Source: Bacteroidota bacterium
Lineage (GTDB): Bacteria; Bacteroidota; Bacteroidia; Cytophagales; Cyclobacteriaceae
Direction of reading: 5' to 3'
DNA: 52,186 nucleotides
NCBI GenBank assembly: GCA_027593175.1
Contig: JAQCJI010000010.1
Span: forward strand, 1 to 52,186
Of this stretch, positions 1 to 7,767 are shown one piece after another. A program made the position numbers and the translations under genes. Below the pieces are notes generated by a model that saw only the letters and a program-made list of their open reading frames with translations, was not told the DNA's origin and did not search any database. The stretch's first letter is position 1. Each line of letters opens with the position of its first letter.

Positions 1-4
1 TCCC

Positions 5-760
5 ATGGATGCCTTTTTGGCCAAAGCCAAAGCGGCAGGCTATGATGGGGTAGAGCTGTGGATGCCCGCTGGGGAAGACAAAAAAAAGAGCCTAAAAGAA
101 GGCCTAAAAAAGTACGAGCTCGAAGTCATTTTTTTGCATGGCACCACCAGGAATCTGCCTTTTGAGGAAGCCTTGCGGGTGTATGAGGTAGGATTGCAAG
201 AGATCCTGGCTTGGAAGCCCATCAAAGTCAACAGTCACACCGGAAATGACTTCTGGACTTCGGAGCAAAATTTGGCGTTTATCGCGCTAAGTGACCGGTA
301 TGCAAAGCAAGTGGGCATTCCTGTGCTGCATGAGACGCATCGGGGTCGATTTTCCTATACCCTGCCGGAAGCGGTGTCCATGCTTCGGAAGTTCCCAAAT
401 CTAAAATACACCCTAGACGTCAGCCATTGGATGGTGGTTCATGAGCGAGTTCTCACCGAAAGTGACCCTCTTCTTCAAGAAATCTTCCCATCAGTGGATC
501 ATATTCACGCCAGAGTGGGCTTTGCAGAGGGTCCACAGGTGCCCAATCCAGCGGCTCCTGAATGGAAAAATGAAGTCAAGGAGCATTTGGCGATTTGGGA
601 AAAAATCATCCGCAGCCATTCAGGAAAGGTCTTCACCGTGACTACCGAATTTGGCCCTCCTCCCTACATGGCTACTGTTCCATTTACAAATCAGCCGCTT
701 GCGGATCAATGGGAAGCAAATGTGTGGATTATGAATGCGCTAAAATCCCGGGTCCAATGA
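5..760 (+). CDS. Sugar phosphate isomerase/epimerase family protein (5' end outside window)
   Basis: A xylose isomerase-like TIM-barrel protein of the AP-endonuclease 2 superfamily. These enzymes isomerise or epimerise sugars or polyols, usually with a divalent metal. Metal-ligand type residues appear in the expected order: Glu in HETH near residue 110, Asp and His in DVSHW near 138-141, His in DHIHAR near 168, and Glu in TEFG near 214. The first Met lies five bases from the window edge and is followed at once by a typical mid-helix family segment (KAAGYDGVELW), so the true start is probably upstream and the gene is cut by the window. Its stop overlaps the next start (ATGA), so the two are translationally coupled. 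The substrate cannot be told. Confidence 0.85.
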   Translation: MDAFLAKAKAAGYDGVELWMPAGEDKKKSLKEGLKKYELEVIFLHGTTRNLPFEEALRVYEVGLQEILAWKPIKVNSHTGNDFWTSEQNLAFIALSDRYAKQVGIPVLHETHRGRFSYTLPEAVSMLRKFPNLKYTLDVSHWMVVHERVLTESDPLLQEIFPSVDHIHARVGFAEGPQVPNPAAPEWKNEVKEHLAIWEKIIRSHSGKVFTVTTEFGPPPYMATVPFTNQPLADQWEANVWIMNALKSRVQ

Positions 761-1941
761 CTGAATTTTTACTACCCTTCTTGGGGAGAATGCATCCGGT
801 TTTGGTCCATCTTCCCATTGGGATTTTGGTATTCGGAATTCTGCTATGCTTTTTCCCTCAAAACGGAAAAAATCCGCTTCTCCCATCCATTCGGTTGGCT
901 TTTCTGATTGGGGGCATTGCTGCCTTGGCGGCAGGTCTGAGTGGTTTCCTTCAATACCAGTTTGAAGGCTTTGCCTGGGAGGACGTGCAACTGCACCTCA
1001 TTGGCGGGGTAATTACCGCTGTAGGCAGTTTTGGGATGTATGCTCTTGTAAAAAATACGGAAGTTTTAAGTACCAAAATTCGAGTTTTTGCAGCAGTCTT
1101 GGGTTTGATTTTGGGGATCACTGGACATTGGGGAGGAAATTTGACGCATGGAGAAGACTACTTTACGGAAGTTCTTCCCGCAGATCTTCAATCCCTACTT
1201 GGAACAGAGATTCAACCAGAAAAGGGACCTCAACTAACGGAAGAAACTTGGGAGAATGCACAGCTCTATGCAGAAGTGATTCAACCCATTCTCAATAAAA
1301 ACTGCAAAAGCTGCCACAATCCAAGAAATCGAAAAGGAGAATTGGACCTTTCTTCTCTCGCCGCTATGAGGAAGGGCGGAGAGGAGGGCATGGTGCTGAC
1401 TGCCGGCGATGCTGCGCACAGTATGCTTTTTGCTCGGCTTCTTTTGCCCAAGGAAGATGAAAAACACATGCCTCCTGCCGAAAAGAACCAACCCTCCAAA
1501 AAGGAAATTGCCTTGATTGAAAGGTGGATAAAAAGCGGTGCAAAAGAAAGTGGCACCTTGGCAGCCGCAGGGATCTCCAAAAAACAGATTGAGCGATTTA
1601 TTCTAAAAAATGAGATTCCATTTTACCCGATTTCGGAGCTCGCCCCATTGGCTGTCGATTCCTTGGCCGATTTAAAGGAGGCGGGATTATTTGCTGAGGC
1701 AGTGGAATCGGGTTCGGGACTTTTGAAAGTCACCTGCATTAATCTGCCGACGTTCCAGGATTCTGATTGGAAAATACTGGCATCGGTTCAAAGTAGAATC
1801 GCCTATTTGGATTTGAGTGGAACGCAGGTGACGGATGCCTTGGTGAGCCAGCTGGAGGCTTTGCCCAACCTGACGGTGCTTAAGCTCAATAGCACAGGAA
1901 TTGCTGGCAATTCCCTGAATAATTTGGCAAAATTGACCTAA
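757..1941 (+). CDS. DUF2231 / c-type cytochrome / LRR membrane protein, truncated by an in-frame stop
   Basis: The start is the ATG in the ATGA overlap with the upstream gene; an earlier in-frame ATG at 595 would run inside that gene and is rejected. Residues about 1-140 form a DUF2231-type membrane domain (starting with MHPVLVHLPIGILVFG) with several hydrophobic helices. A haem-binding CKSCH lies near residues 182-186 with a downstream HMPP near 237, as in PSCyt1-type cytochromes. Leucine-rich repeats follow from about residue 345. It is probably a membrane-bound, periplasm-facing haem protein. Translation stops at TAA 1939-1941 after 394 codons, in the middle of an LRR, yet the same frame goes on with plausible LRR-like sequence to 2148. 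This may be a truncated gene or a sequence error. Confidence 0.75.
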   Translation: MTEFLLPFLGRMHPVLVHLPIGILVFGILLCFFPQNGKNPLLPSIRLAFLIGGIAALAAGLSGFLQYQFEGFAWEDVQLHLIGGVITAVGSFGMYALVKNTEVLSTKIRVFAAVLGLILGITGHWGGNLTHGEDYFTEVLPADLQSLLGTEIQPEKGPQLTEETWENAQLYAEVIQPILNKNCKSCHNPRNRKGELDLSSLAAMRKGGEEGMVLTAGDAAHSMLFARLLLPKEDEKHMPPAEKNQPSKKEIALIERWIKSGAKESGTLAAAGISKKQIERFILKNEIPFYPISELAPLAVDSLADLKEAGLFAEAVESGSGLLKVTCINLPTFQDSDWKILASVQSRIAYLDLSGTQVTDALVSQLEALPNLTVLKLNSTGIAGNSLNNLAKLT

Positions 1942-2148
1942 ATCATCTTGAAGAATTTGAATAAAACAGGGGTAAAGATAAGCCAGCTGCAGGCACTTGC
2001 CTCGAGCAAAAGTCTTGAGAAGGTTTTTGCATTCGATACCCCAGCCTCACGTGAATTAGCAACAGCTGGGAAGGCGAGTTTCTCGTTTATCCTTGAGGCA
2101 GGTACCTATTCTCTACCCAAGTTGGCAACGGACTCTAAAGTGTATTGA
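1942..2148 (+). pseudogene. Detached C-terminal LRR tail of the preceding gene
   Basis: These 68 codons lie in the same reading frame as the gene ending at 1941, directly after its TAA. They hold LRR-like sequence (NLNKTGVKISQLQALA) and end at a natural stop. There is no start codon with a credible initiation context. The simplest reading is that this is the natural C-terminus of a 463-codon protein, cut off by a premature stop. Two compensating small indels around 1935-1962 are an alternative. Confidence 0.6.
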
Positions 2149-2259
2149 GTCGAATTAAGGAACCTGAAAATTTAAAAAAAAGGGTTTTGAGAATAATTAA
2201 TTCCTTGTTGGTTTTCGTATTCTTTTTGCCTTTACTCCAAGAAACAGGTTAAACTTGGA

Positions 2260-4026
2260 TTAATTAATTCTTCTTAGGGTAATTAAATTAATCTCAAGAT
2301 CATCTGCTTTTTTCAAGGAGCTTACTCTTAATTTCAATTTTCCTTCTCCATTTTTTAAATCAATTCTTCCAAGTTTCACGGGCAAGAAATCCTTGGTGTA
2401 GGATTCAATTCTTAAAACCCGATCATTTTCCCTACCGATAAGCGGCTTTTCATTTGAAGTCAATAGGCTACTGGCTAATGAACTTCCCTCAAATTCAATA
2501 CTTATTTCAGATCCAATATTTGCATCACTGCAAGCATAGTATACTTCAATTTCAAAGGACCCGGATTCTTGGACAGAAACAGGCCAACTTATTTCATCTT
2601 CTGAATTTCTCCATTGTAAAAAGAAACTACTGTTTGGATGTCTATTAGAGCGAATGACATTTCCTTTTCCAGTGGCTTCCGATGAAGGTAAGATGGTCAG
2701 TTCCATTTTAGGATGGCCTAGAGGGAAAGGTCTGGTATCCTGTTCAGGTAGTTCATTTAATACGGTGCTTATCCATTCATCTTTCCAAGTAAGTAGTTTT
2801 TTATAATCGTCTGGATGCTCCTTACTGATGTCTCTGATTTGGGCTGGATCATTTTGCATATCGTACAATTTTTGATCACTAGAAAGCCGAAAGCGTTCAC
2901 TGCGTATACTTGTTTTGCCCGACCAATAGCTGGGTATGATTCTATCGTTTACTGCTGCATCTTGATTTTTTGTCAGTAGATTTTTAAGACTTAACCCATC
3001 AAAAGGCTTTGCTTGCTCATTTTGAATGCCAGCTAATTCTACGAGGGTTGGAAAAATATCAATTACTGATGCGATGTTTTTGACTGTTATTCCTGTTTCC
3101 AAATTCCCCTTCCATTGAATGATAAAGGGGGATCTTATCCCTCCTTCATCCGTGTTTCCCTTTATGCCCTTCATATTGCCGTTCCATCTATGCCCATTTG
3201 GGCCGTTATCTGAGAAATAAATGACAATAGTGTTTTTCATTAAGTTCAGTTCTTCTAATTTCTGAACGATTCTCCCAACATTCCAGTCTAAATTTTCTGT
3301 CATTGCCAATGCAGCTTTGGTATGCACGGAATCTTCTAGTTCAGGGAGCCTACCTTCTTGTGCTAATGGCTTGTTTTCATAGCGATCCCAAAATTCATCA
3401 GGAACTTGCATCGGGCTATGCGGCGTATTGTAGGGGAAGTAAGCCAAGAATGGCATTTCCTTATTATTTTCAATAAACTGAATTCCTTGTGAGGTCAAAT
3501 CATCAATTATGAATCCTTTTCCCTTTATTATTTCTCCGTTGTGCTCCAAAATAGGGTTGAAATAATCCGCCCAATGCCCTGCACAAAACCCATAAAATTC
3601 ATCAAATCCTCTTGTATTTGGATGGTATGGGGCCTGTCCTCCATTGTGCCACTTTCCAAAAATCCCAGTACGGTAGCCGTTTTTTTTGAATGCCTCTGCG
3701 AAGGTCACTTCATCTAGGTCCAGTCTTTCAAATCCGCTGGAAGTGCCAGTGACCCCGCCACGTACGTGGTATCTTCCTGTCAGGAGTTCTGCACGAGTGG
3801 GCGAGCACACAGGGCTGACATAAAATCTGTCTAGGACGATTCCTTCCTTTGCTAGCTTATCGATGTTAGGCGTATTAACTGTTTTATTTCCATTGAAGCC
3901 AAGATCACCCCATCCCTGATCGTCTGCTAGAATGATGACAATATTTGGATGTTTTGATTGGGCGGTGGTTCTCGCAGCGAATGCAAAACAAAATAACAGG
4001 GTAACTATAAGGTTAATTCTGGGCAT
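2260..4026 (-). CDS. Secreted family S1 sulfatase with C-terminal beta-sandwich-like extension
   Basis: A formylglycine-dependent arylsulfatase-type enzyme of 588 residues that hydrolyses sulfate esters, probably on sulfated polysaccharide or glycoside. Residues 1-23 form a signal peptide ending ARTTAQ. The metal-binding DD is at 35-36. The maturation motif CSPTR has the modifiable Cys at residue 74. GKWH is at 124-127, TPHSP near 201-205, and SDNG at 272-275, followed by a Lys-rich metal or sulfate-binding stretch. Residues from about 450 to the end exceed the catalytic fold and look like a carbohydrate-binding-type beta domain. It stands alone, without SusC/SusD or an FGE gene nearby, and its DNA is visibly more AT-rich than its neighbours, which suggests separate acquisition (inference). 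Confidence 0.92.
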   Translation of the reverse strand: MPRINLIVTLLFCFAFAARTTAQSKHPNIVIILADDQGWGDLGFNGNKTVNTPNIDKLAKEGIVLDRFYVSPVCSPTRAELLTGRYHVRGGVTGTSSGFERLDLDEVTFAEAFKKNGYRTGIFGKWHNGGQAPYHPNTRGFDEFYGFCAGHWADYFNPILEHNGEIIKGKGFIIDDLTSQGIQFIENNKEMPFLAYFPYNTPHSPMQVPDEFWDRYENKPLAQEGRLPELEDSVHTKAALAMTENLDWNVGRIVQKLEELNLMKNTIVIYFSDNGPNGHRWNGNMKGIKGNTDEGGIRSPFIIQWKGNLETGITVKNIASVIDIFPTLVELAGIQNEQAKPFDGLSLKNLLTKNQDAAVNDRIIPSYWSGKTSIRSERFRLSSDQKLYDMQNDPAQIRDISKEHPDDYKKLLTWKDEWISTVLNELPEQDTRPFPLGHPKMELTILPSSEATGKGNVIRSNRHPNSSFFLQWRNSEDEISWPVSVQESGSFEIEVYYACSDANIGSEISIEFEGSSLASSLLTSNEKPLIGRENDRVLRIESYTKDFLPVKLGRIDLKNGEGKLKLRVSSLKKADDLEINLITLRRIN

Positions 4027-4120
4027 TACTTGAATTTAATTTTAACCTAAACTAACTAAATAATTTCAGTAAACCTACGTTAAATCTGCATTTATGGGGT
4101 TTTTGGGATGGGTACGTGGG

Positions 4121-4155
4121 AAGAAAAAGCCCCTCAGCGCTTGATGCTGAGGGGC
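4121..4155 (-). terminator. Intrinsic terminator of ssrA
   Basis: A perfect 10-bp GC-rich stem (GCCCCTCAGC at 4129-4138, GCTGAGGGGC at 4146-4155) encloses a 7-nt loop. Read on the minus strand it is followed by a T-rich run (4121-4128). It sits about 33 nt beyond the tmRNA 3' end. Confidence 0.85.
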
Positions 4156-4187
4156 GGATTTCTAACTCAAATGGATCGAGTTAAACG

Positions 4188-4585
4188 TGGAGCTGGCGAG
4201 AGTCGAACTCGCGTCCAGATAAGGAAGCACCGTACCGTCTACATGCTTAGTCACCGGTTGGGTTTTTGACCAATCTATGCTGGGTGACACACCTGAGCTT
4301 GGCTTAGCGATTGATCTTAGACCTGCTTAATCGCATCACAAGCCGCATCCCGATCAAGTTGACACCCCAAACCCGCGCCGATCAGGCAAAACACGGTGGG
4401 ATGTGGCTGGGGAATCACTCTCGCAACTCAACCCTTTAAGCGATCTATCCTTTTAGGTTAGATTAAGCAGCCATGGCGTAAGAAGTTTCGCCATTTGTCT
4501 TTTGTATGAATTTTTTGAGGCCGTACATACTCCAGCCTGCATGCGAGCCCGATGATTACACCTACTGTCAAAACCGGTCAGCCCC
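4188..4585 (-). ncRNA. ssrA: Transfer-messenger RNA (tmRNA), tag GETSYAMAA
   Basis: The RNA runs on the minus strand from GGGGCUGA (4585) to CAGCUCC plus discriminator A (4188), about 398 nt. These ends pair as the seven-base acceptor stem. The T-arm sequence GAGTTCGACTC lies just before the 3' end. The reading frame for the tag is at 4492-4463 and encodes GETSYAMAA followed by TAA, matching the pattern of degradation tags ending in Ala-Ala. CCA is not encoded after the discriminator and must be added. The tmRNA with SmpB rescues stalled ribosomes and marks the peptide for proteolysis. The exact 5' end assumes RNase P cleavage at the acceptor stem. Confidence 0.95.
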
Positions 4586-4597
4586 ATAGATTAGGTA

Positions 4598-4605
4598 CAA
4601 AGGTA
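4598..4605 (-). promoter_or_regulatory. Promoter -7 box of ssrA (TACCTTTG)
   Basis: An exact match to the Bacteroidota TAnnTTTG element on the minus strand, 12 nt upstream of the mature tmRNA 5' end. No clear TTG element is seen at the usual distance. Confidence 0.6.
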
Positions 4606-4627
4606 GGTGGAAAAAGGTTCACTTTTT

Positions 4628-4900
4628 GTACGAAGTACGAAGAACAAGGTACAAAGTAGGAAATACAAGATATGAAGTACGATATCGAAGCCAATGTCGA
4701 ATGCCAAACGCAGAGTGAAGAATGCGGAATTGGAAACCGGGGAATATGCCACTAGCAGGCTTTTCAGCTCGGCAGCATTTAGTCTAGTCTCTTGCTTCTC
4801 GAAGCGTCTTGATACTTGATACTAGAGAATTGATACTTAATTGTACAAAGTGCCAGGTATGGATTCAGCCAATAAGCCCGTATTTTGTACCTCGTACTCA
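4628..4900. repeat. Degenerate GTAC-rich repeats in the ssrA-dnaX intergenic region
   Basis: The 394-nt gap between ssrA and dnaX has no credible gene. From 4628 to about 4690 it carries imperfect tandem copies of a unit like GTACGAAGTAC / AAGGTACAAAG. Near 4808-4840 there are repeats of TTGATACT. A further copy, CGTATTTTGTACCTCGTAC, sits at 4879-4897 and matches 45634-45652 at 18 of 19 bases. The function is unknown. Confidence 0.6.
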
Positions 4901-4979
4901 TTTTGGGTTTTGAATGAAAAATTAAATCCAATCCCAATTTCCTTACCTAAGAATATGGACTTTTTTATATCTTGCAGGG

Positions 4980-6125
4980 ATGGAAAATTTCGTTGTTTCG
5001 GCAAGAAAATATAGACCTGCAGATTTTAAGAGTGTCGTGGGGCAGCAGCACATCACGACCACCCTTCAGAATGCAATCAAAAACAAGCATCTAGCCCAAG
5101 CATTTCTTTTTTGTGGTCCAAGAGGAGTAGGCAAAACGACTTGTGCGCGTATCCTTGCCAAAACCATCAACTGCGAATCCATCACCAAAGACTTTGAAGC
5201 CTGTGGCACCTGTGCCTCTTGCGTATCCTTTCAAAATAACGCTTCCTTCAACGTCTACGAACTCGATGCAGCCTCCAACAACTCGGTGGACGACATCCGC
5301 AACCTGGTTGAACAGGTGCGCTATGCCCCTCAAAAAGGAGAATACAAGATCTACATCATCGATGAAGTGCACATGCTCTCTACCGCGGCCTTCAATGCCT
5401 TTTTGAAGACGCTGGAGGAGCCTCCTAAGTATGCCATCTTTATATTGGCCACCACAGAAAAACAAAAAATCATCCCGACCATTCTCTCACGATGCCAGAT
5501 TTTTGATTTCAACCGAATTCAAATCAAGCACATCGCTGAGCAACTCAAATACATTGCTGGCAAGGAAGATGTGGACTACGAGGAAGAAGCGCTCCGCCTA
5601 ATCGCCACCAAAGCAGATGGAGCCCTCCGAGATGCCCTGTCTATATTTGACTTAATCGTTACTTACTCGGCTGGCAAAAAAGTCACTTATCAAGAGACCA
5701 TCTCCAACCTCAATATCCTGGACTACGACTACTACTTTAAAGTGGTAGATGGACTCCTGGAAGAAAATATCTCGACTACGCTTCTCCTCTTTGATGAAAT
5801 CCTCAAAAAAGGCTTTGATGGGCATAATTTTATTGTAGGCTTAAGCGAGCACCTCCGCGATCTACTCGTGGGTAAGGATGAAGCCACTTTGGAACTGCTT
5901 GAAGTATCCGAATCAGCCAAGGAGCGCTACCTGGAACAAACGGCACGCGCCTCGGTGTCCTTCCTCTTGTCTGCATTAAATTTGGCTAATCAGTGTGATA
6001 TCCACTACAAGACCAGTAAAAACCAGCGGCTTCATGTGGAACTAACCCTGATGAAGGTGGCTAAACTCTCCCAGGCCTTCCGCCTAGCCACCCTCTTAGC
6101 GGTGGATGCAAAAAAAAAAGCCTGA
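4980..6125 (+). CDS. dnaX: DNA polymerase III subunit gamma (zero-frame product of dnaX)
   Basis: The clamp-loader ATPase that loads the sliding clamp at replication forks. The AAA+ Walker A motif GPRGVGKT is at residues 46-53, the zinc-binding Cys at 65, 75, 78 and 81, DEVH at 128-131, and the SRC arginine-finger motif at 170-172. Domain III follows to about residue 365. In the zero frame the protein ends after 381 residues with KKKA, at a TGA placed two codons beyond a run of ten A (6110-6119). The missing C-terminal part lies in the -1 frame right after that run. The zero-frame product therefore equals the short gamma form. The arrangement suggests slippage yielding gamma and tau, or a homopolymer sequencing error. 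Confidence 0.95.
   Translation: MENFVVSARKYRPADFKSVVGQQHITTTLQNAIKNKHLAQAFLFCGPRGVGKTTCARILAKTINCESITKDFEACGTCASCVSFQNNASFNVYELDAASNNSVDDIRNLVEQVRYAPQKGEYKIYIIDEVHMLSTAAFNAFLKTLEEPPKYAIFILATTEKQKIIPTILSRCQIFDFNRIQIKHIAEQLKYIAGKEDVDYEEEALRLIATKADGALRDALSIFDLIVTYSAGKKVTYQETISNLNILDYDYYFKVVDGLLEENISTTLLLFDEILKKGFDGHNFIVGLSEHLRDLLVGKDEATLELLEVSESAKERYLEQTARASVSFLLSALNLANQCDIHYKTSKNQRLHVELTLMKVAKLSQAFRLATLLAVDAKKKA
6110..6120 (+). promoter_or_regulatory. Putative slippery site in dnaX (A10G)
   Basis: Ten consecutive A followed by G, read in frame as GCA AAA AAA AAA GCC TGA. One extra A in the mRNA, or a -1 ribosomal shift, joins the gamma frame to the open tau frame. Similar A-rich slippery runs at this point of dnaX are known from Thermus (transcriptional slippage) and E. 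coli (A AAA AAG, -1 ribosomal shift). A small GGAG/CTCC hairpin and a CTTGA/TCAAG hairpin lie just downstream. Confidence 0.6.
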
Positions 6126-6760
6126 TTGAGGAGCAAAAATCTCCACAACCCACACAAGCTCTTGAAGTACCTCAAGCTGTTGCTCCCACTCCTGTAGAAG
6201 CGCCCACTTTCCAAGAGGCTCCTGCTGTTCCTGCAGCAACCAAGTTGAGCCCTTTAAAACCCACCTTTTCGATTCCAAGTAGTCTCGCACAAACCAAGAA
6301 ATTAGGAGAAACCAACACTCCAGAAGAGGTTCTTGGGGTTGCAGAGATAGTGGAGAAGCTAAGCTACACTTCAGCTCCACCTGCTCAAGAGATTCCTTTG
6401 ACGCAAGAATTGCTGGATCAAGCAATTTTTTCGATTCAGGAGGTTTACCGCAATGCCAACAAAAATTTAGAGCTTACCCTTTTGGATCAAGAAATTAGGG
6501 TTCAAAATGGGGAAATCACGCTGCAAGTAAGCGGTTCGATTCAAGAGGATATCGCGCAAAAGATGAAGCCAGAGCTTATTGGCTTGGTACGGAAATTTAC
6601 CGGAGCATCTTCCTTTACTATAAGTCTAGTGCAGCAAGAAGAGGTGGCGGACGAAAAGGGGAAATTGTACACCAGCACGGACAAACTTAAATTTTTACAT
6701 GAAAAGTACCCTGCCTTGATGGAGTTGCAGCAAAAATTTGACCTGGATATAGATTTCTAA
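6119..6760 (+). CDS. dnaX: C-terminal tau-specific region of DnaX in the -1 frame
   Basis: Open in the frame one base back from dnaX, starting within the A10 run. It begins SLIEEQKS, passes through a Pro/Ala/Glu-rich linker (about 70 residues), and ends with an ordered domain terminating in YPALMELQQKFDLDIDF, which resembles the C-terminus of Bacteroidota DnaX. There is no separate start codon with a credible context. The earliest internal ATG (6245) lies inside the linker. Joined to the upstream part it gives a protein of about 593 residues, a normal tau length. In other bacteria this region contacts the polymerase alpha subunit and the helicase. Its preserved reading frame and normal ending argue that it is expressed. 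Confidence 0.8.
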   Translation, partial: SLIEEQKSPQPTQALEVPQAVAPTPVEAPTFQEAPAVPAATKLSPLKPTFSIPSSLAQTKKLGETNTPEEVLGVAEIVEKLSYTSAPPAQEIPLTQELLDQAIFSIQEVYRNANKNLELTLLDQEIRVQNGEITLQVSGSIQEDIAQKMKPELIGLVRKFTGASSFTISLVQQEEVADEKGKLYTSTDKLKFLHEKYPALMELQQKFDLDIDF

Positions 6761-7749
6761 AAATCGAGAGAGATCCCAAAGTTGATCAGATTCTGAAATT
6801 GAATCGCCCGCTTGCTACTGCCATCATCCTGCTTGATGAGGACCTGTTCATCGTAGATGAGTGCGGTTTCAATTCGGGTAGAAATGTACTTATTGACCTT
6901 CATTCGGATAAGTGAGTTGAAGTTGACCACCAGGTTACCAAATCGCTCGTAGTTGGAAAATAGGTTCAGGTCGGCCTTCCAGGTGACATTTTCCATCAGG
7001 ACCACATCTACCCCTCCTAGGGCAAGTGACATCCCCGCTTCTGCTCGTACATTTTCTCCTGGGATCACCCCAAAAGCCCCTGCACGACTTAAGGAATCAT
7101 TCAAGACCAGCGTAAATCGTCCAGTAAATGGAGATATAATTACCGAAATCTTGCCCTTGTCTTCAAAGCTTCTTCGGTAGTTGATACCGGTAGAGGATTG
7201 GAGGTATCCTGGCGCAAGGAGGTCAGAAATTTTAGTACGAAGTTCGTTTTCTGACCCAGCAGGTTTGGTGTATTTATATCCTGATGCCAACTGAGTACGG
7301 GCATCTAGCTGGGTAGTCAGAAAGAATTTTTCCGAAAGTTGCCGCCCATAGTTACTCACGAAAATAAAGTTGTCGTTGGTTTTTCTGGTTTTGTAGTCCC
7401 GCTCATTTTGCCGATTAAATCCCAAGTTGACCGTCAGCTGGGTATCCCAAACCTTGCTATCTTTTTTGAAATTGGCAAAAAGGGTAGCACCGGTATTCAG
7501 CGCAAAGGAACCTGTGCCACCTGCTGCCCAGTTGCTTAGGGTGACCTGTTGAACATTTAGCGTGTAAGTTCCTCCAGTCTTCCAGAAAGTTTCTTTTACA
7601 GGCTCTTGAATAAGTAGCGAATCCCCCAACATCACCAAGGTGTCCCGATCGATGATTACCGTATCGGGTACAATTTTTCGGTCCTGCGCCTTAACAAAGG
7701 AAGAGCTGCTAAGAAATAACAGACCGATTAGGAAAAAGCGATACCGCAT
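6757..7749 (-). CDS. DUF3078 domain outer-membrane protein
   Basis: 330 residues with an N-terminal signal peptide ending VKAQ (residues 1-22). The rest alternates polar and hydrophobic residues, and the protein ends in Phe (LNFGISLDF), as expected for an outer-membrane beta-barrel. The motif LSNWAAGGTGSFALNTG near residues 71-87 is typical of DUF3078 proteins, which are common in Bacteroidota and have no known function. It converges on dnaX with a 4-nt overlap of the ends and follows the LysM transglycosylase by 18 nt, so the two may be cotranscribed. Confidence 0.88.
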   Translation of the reverse strand: MRYRFFLIGLLFLSSSSFVKAQDRKIVPDTVIIDRDTLVMLGDSLLIQEPVKETFWKTGGTYTLNVQQVTLSNWAAGGTGSFALNTGATLFANFKKDSKVWDTQLTVNLGFNRQNERDYKTRKTNDNFIFVSNYGRQLSEKFFLTTQLDARTQLASGYKYTKPAGSENELRTKISDLLAPGYLQSSTGINYRRSFEDKGKISVIISPFTGRFTLVLNDSLSRAGAFGVIPGENVRAEAGMSLALGGVDVVLMENVTWKADLNLFSNYERFGNLVVNFNSLIRMKVNKYISTRIETALIYDEQVLIKQDDGSSKRAIQFQNLINFGISLDF

Positions 7750-7767
7750 GGGATAGGGGTGATCAAA

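Noticed and set aside
4188-4260. The TTCGACTC arm considered as an ordinary tRNA gene
   Set aside because: No anticodon or D arm is found in the right place, while the rest of tmRNA, including the tag frame, is present.
4808-4840. TTGATACT repeats considered as a CRISPR fragment
   Set aside because: Units are short, degenerate and without regular spacers. No cas genes nearby.
5091-5465. A 124-residue minus-strand frame inside dnaX
   Set aside because: Shadow of the conserved dnaX coding sequence. No family features.
6096-6425. A 109-residue frame on the minus strand across the dnaX slippery site
   Set aside because: It is antisense to the tau linker, low in complexity (Glu/Gln/Leu-rich), and has no promoter.
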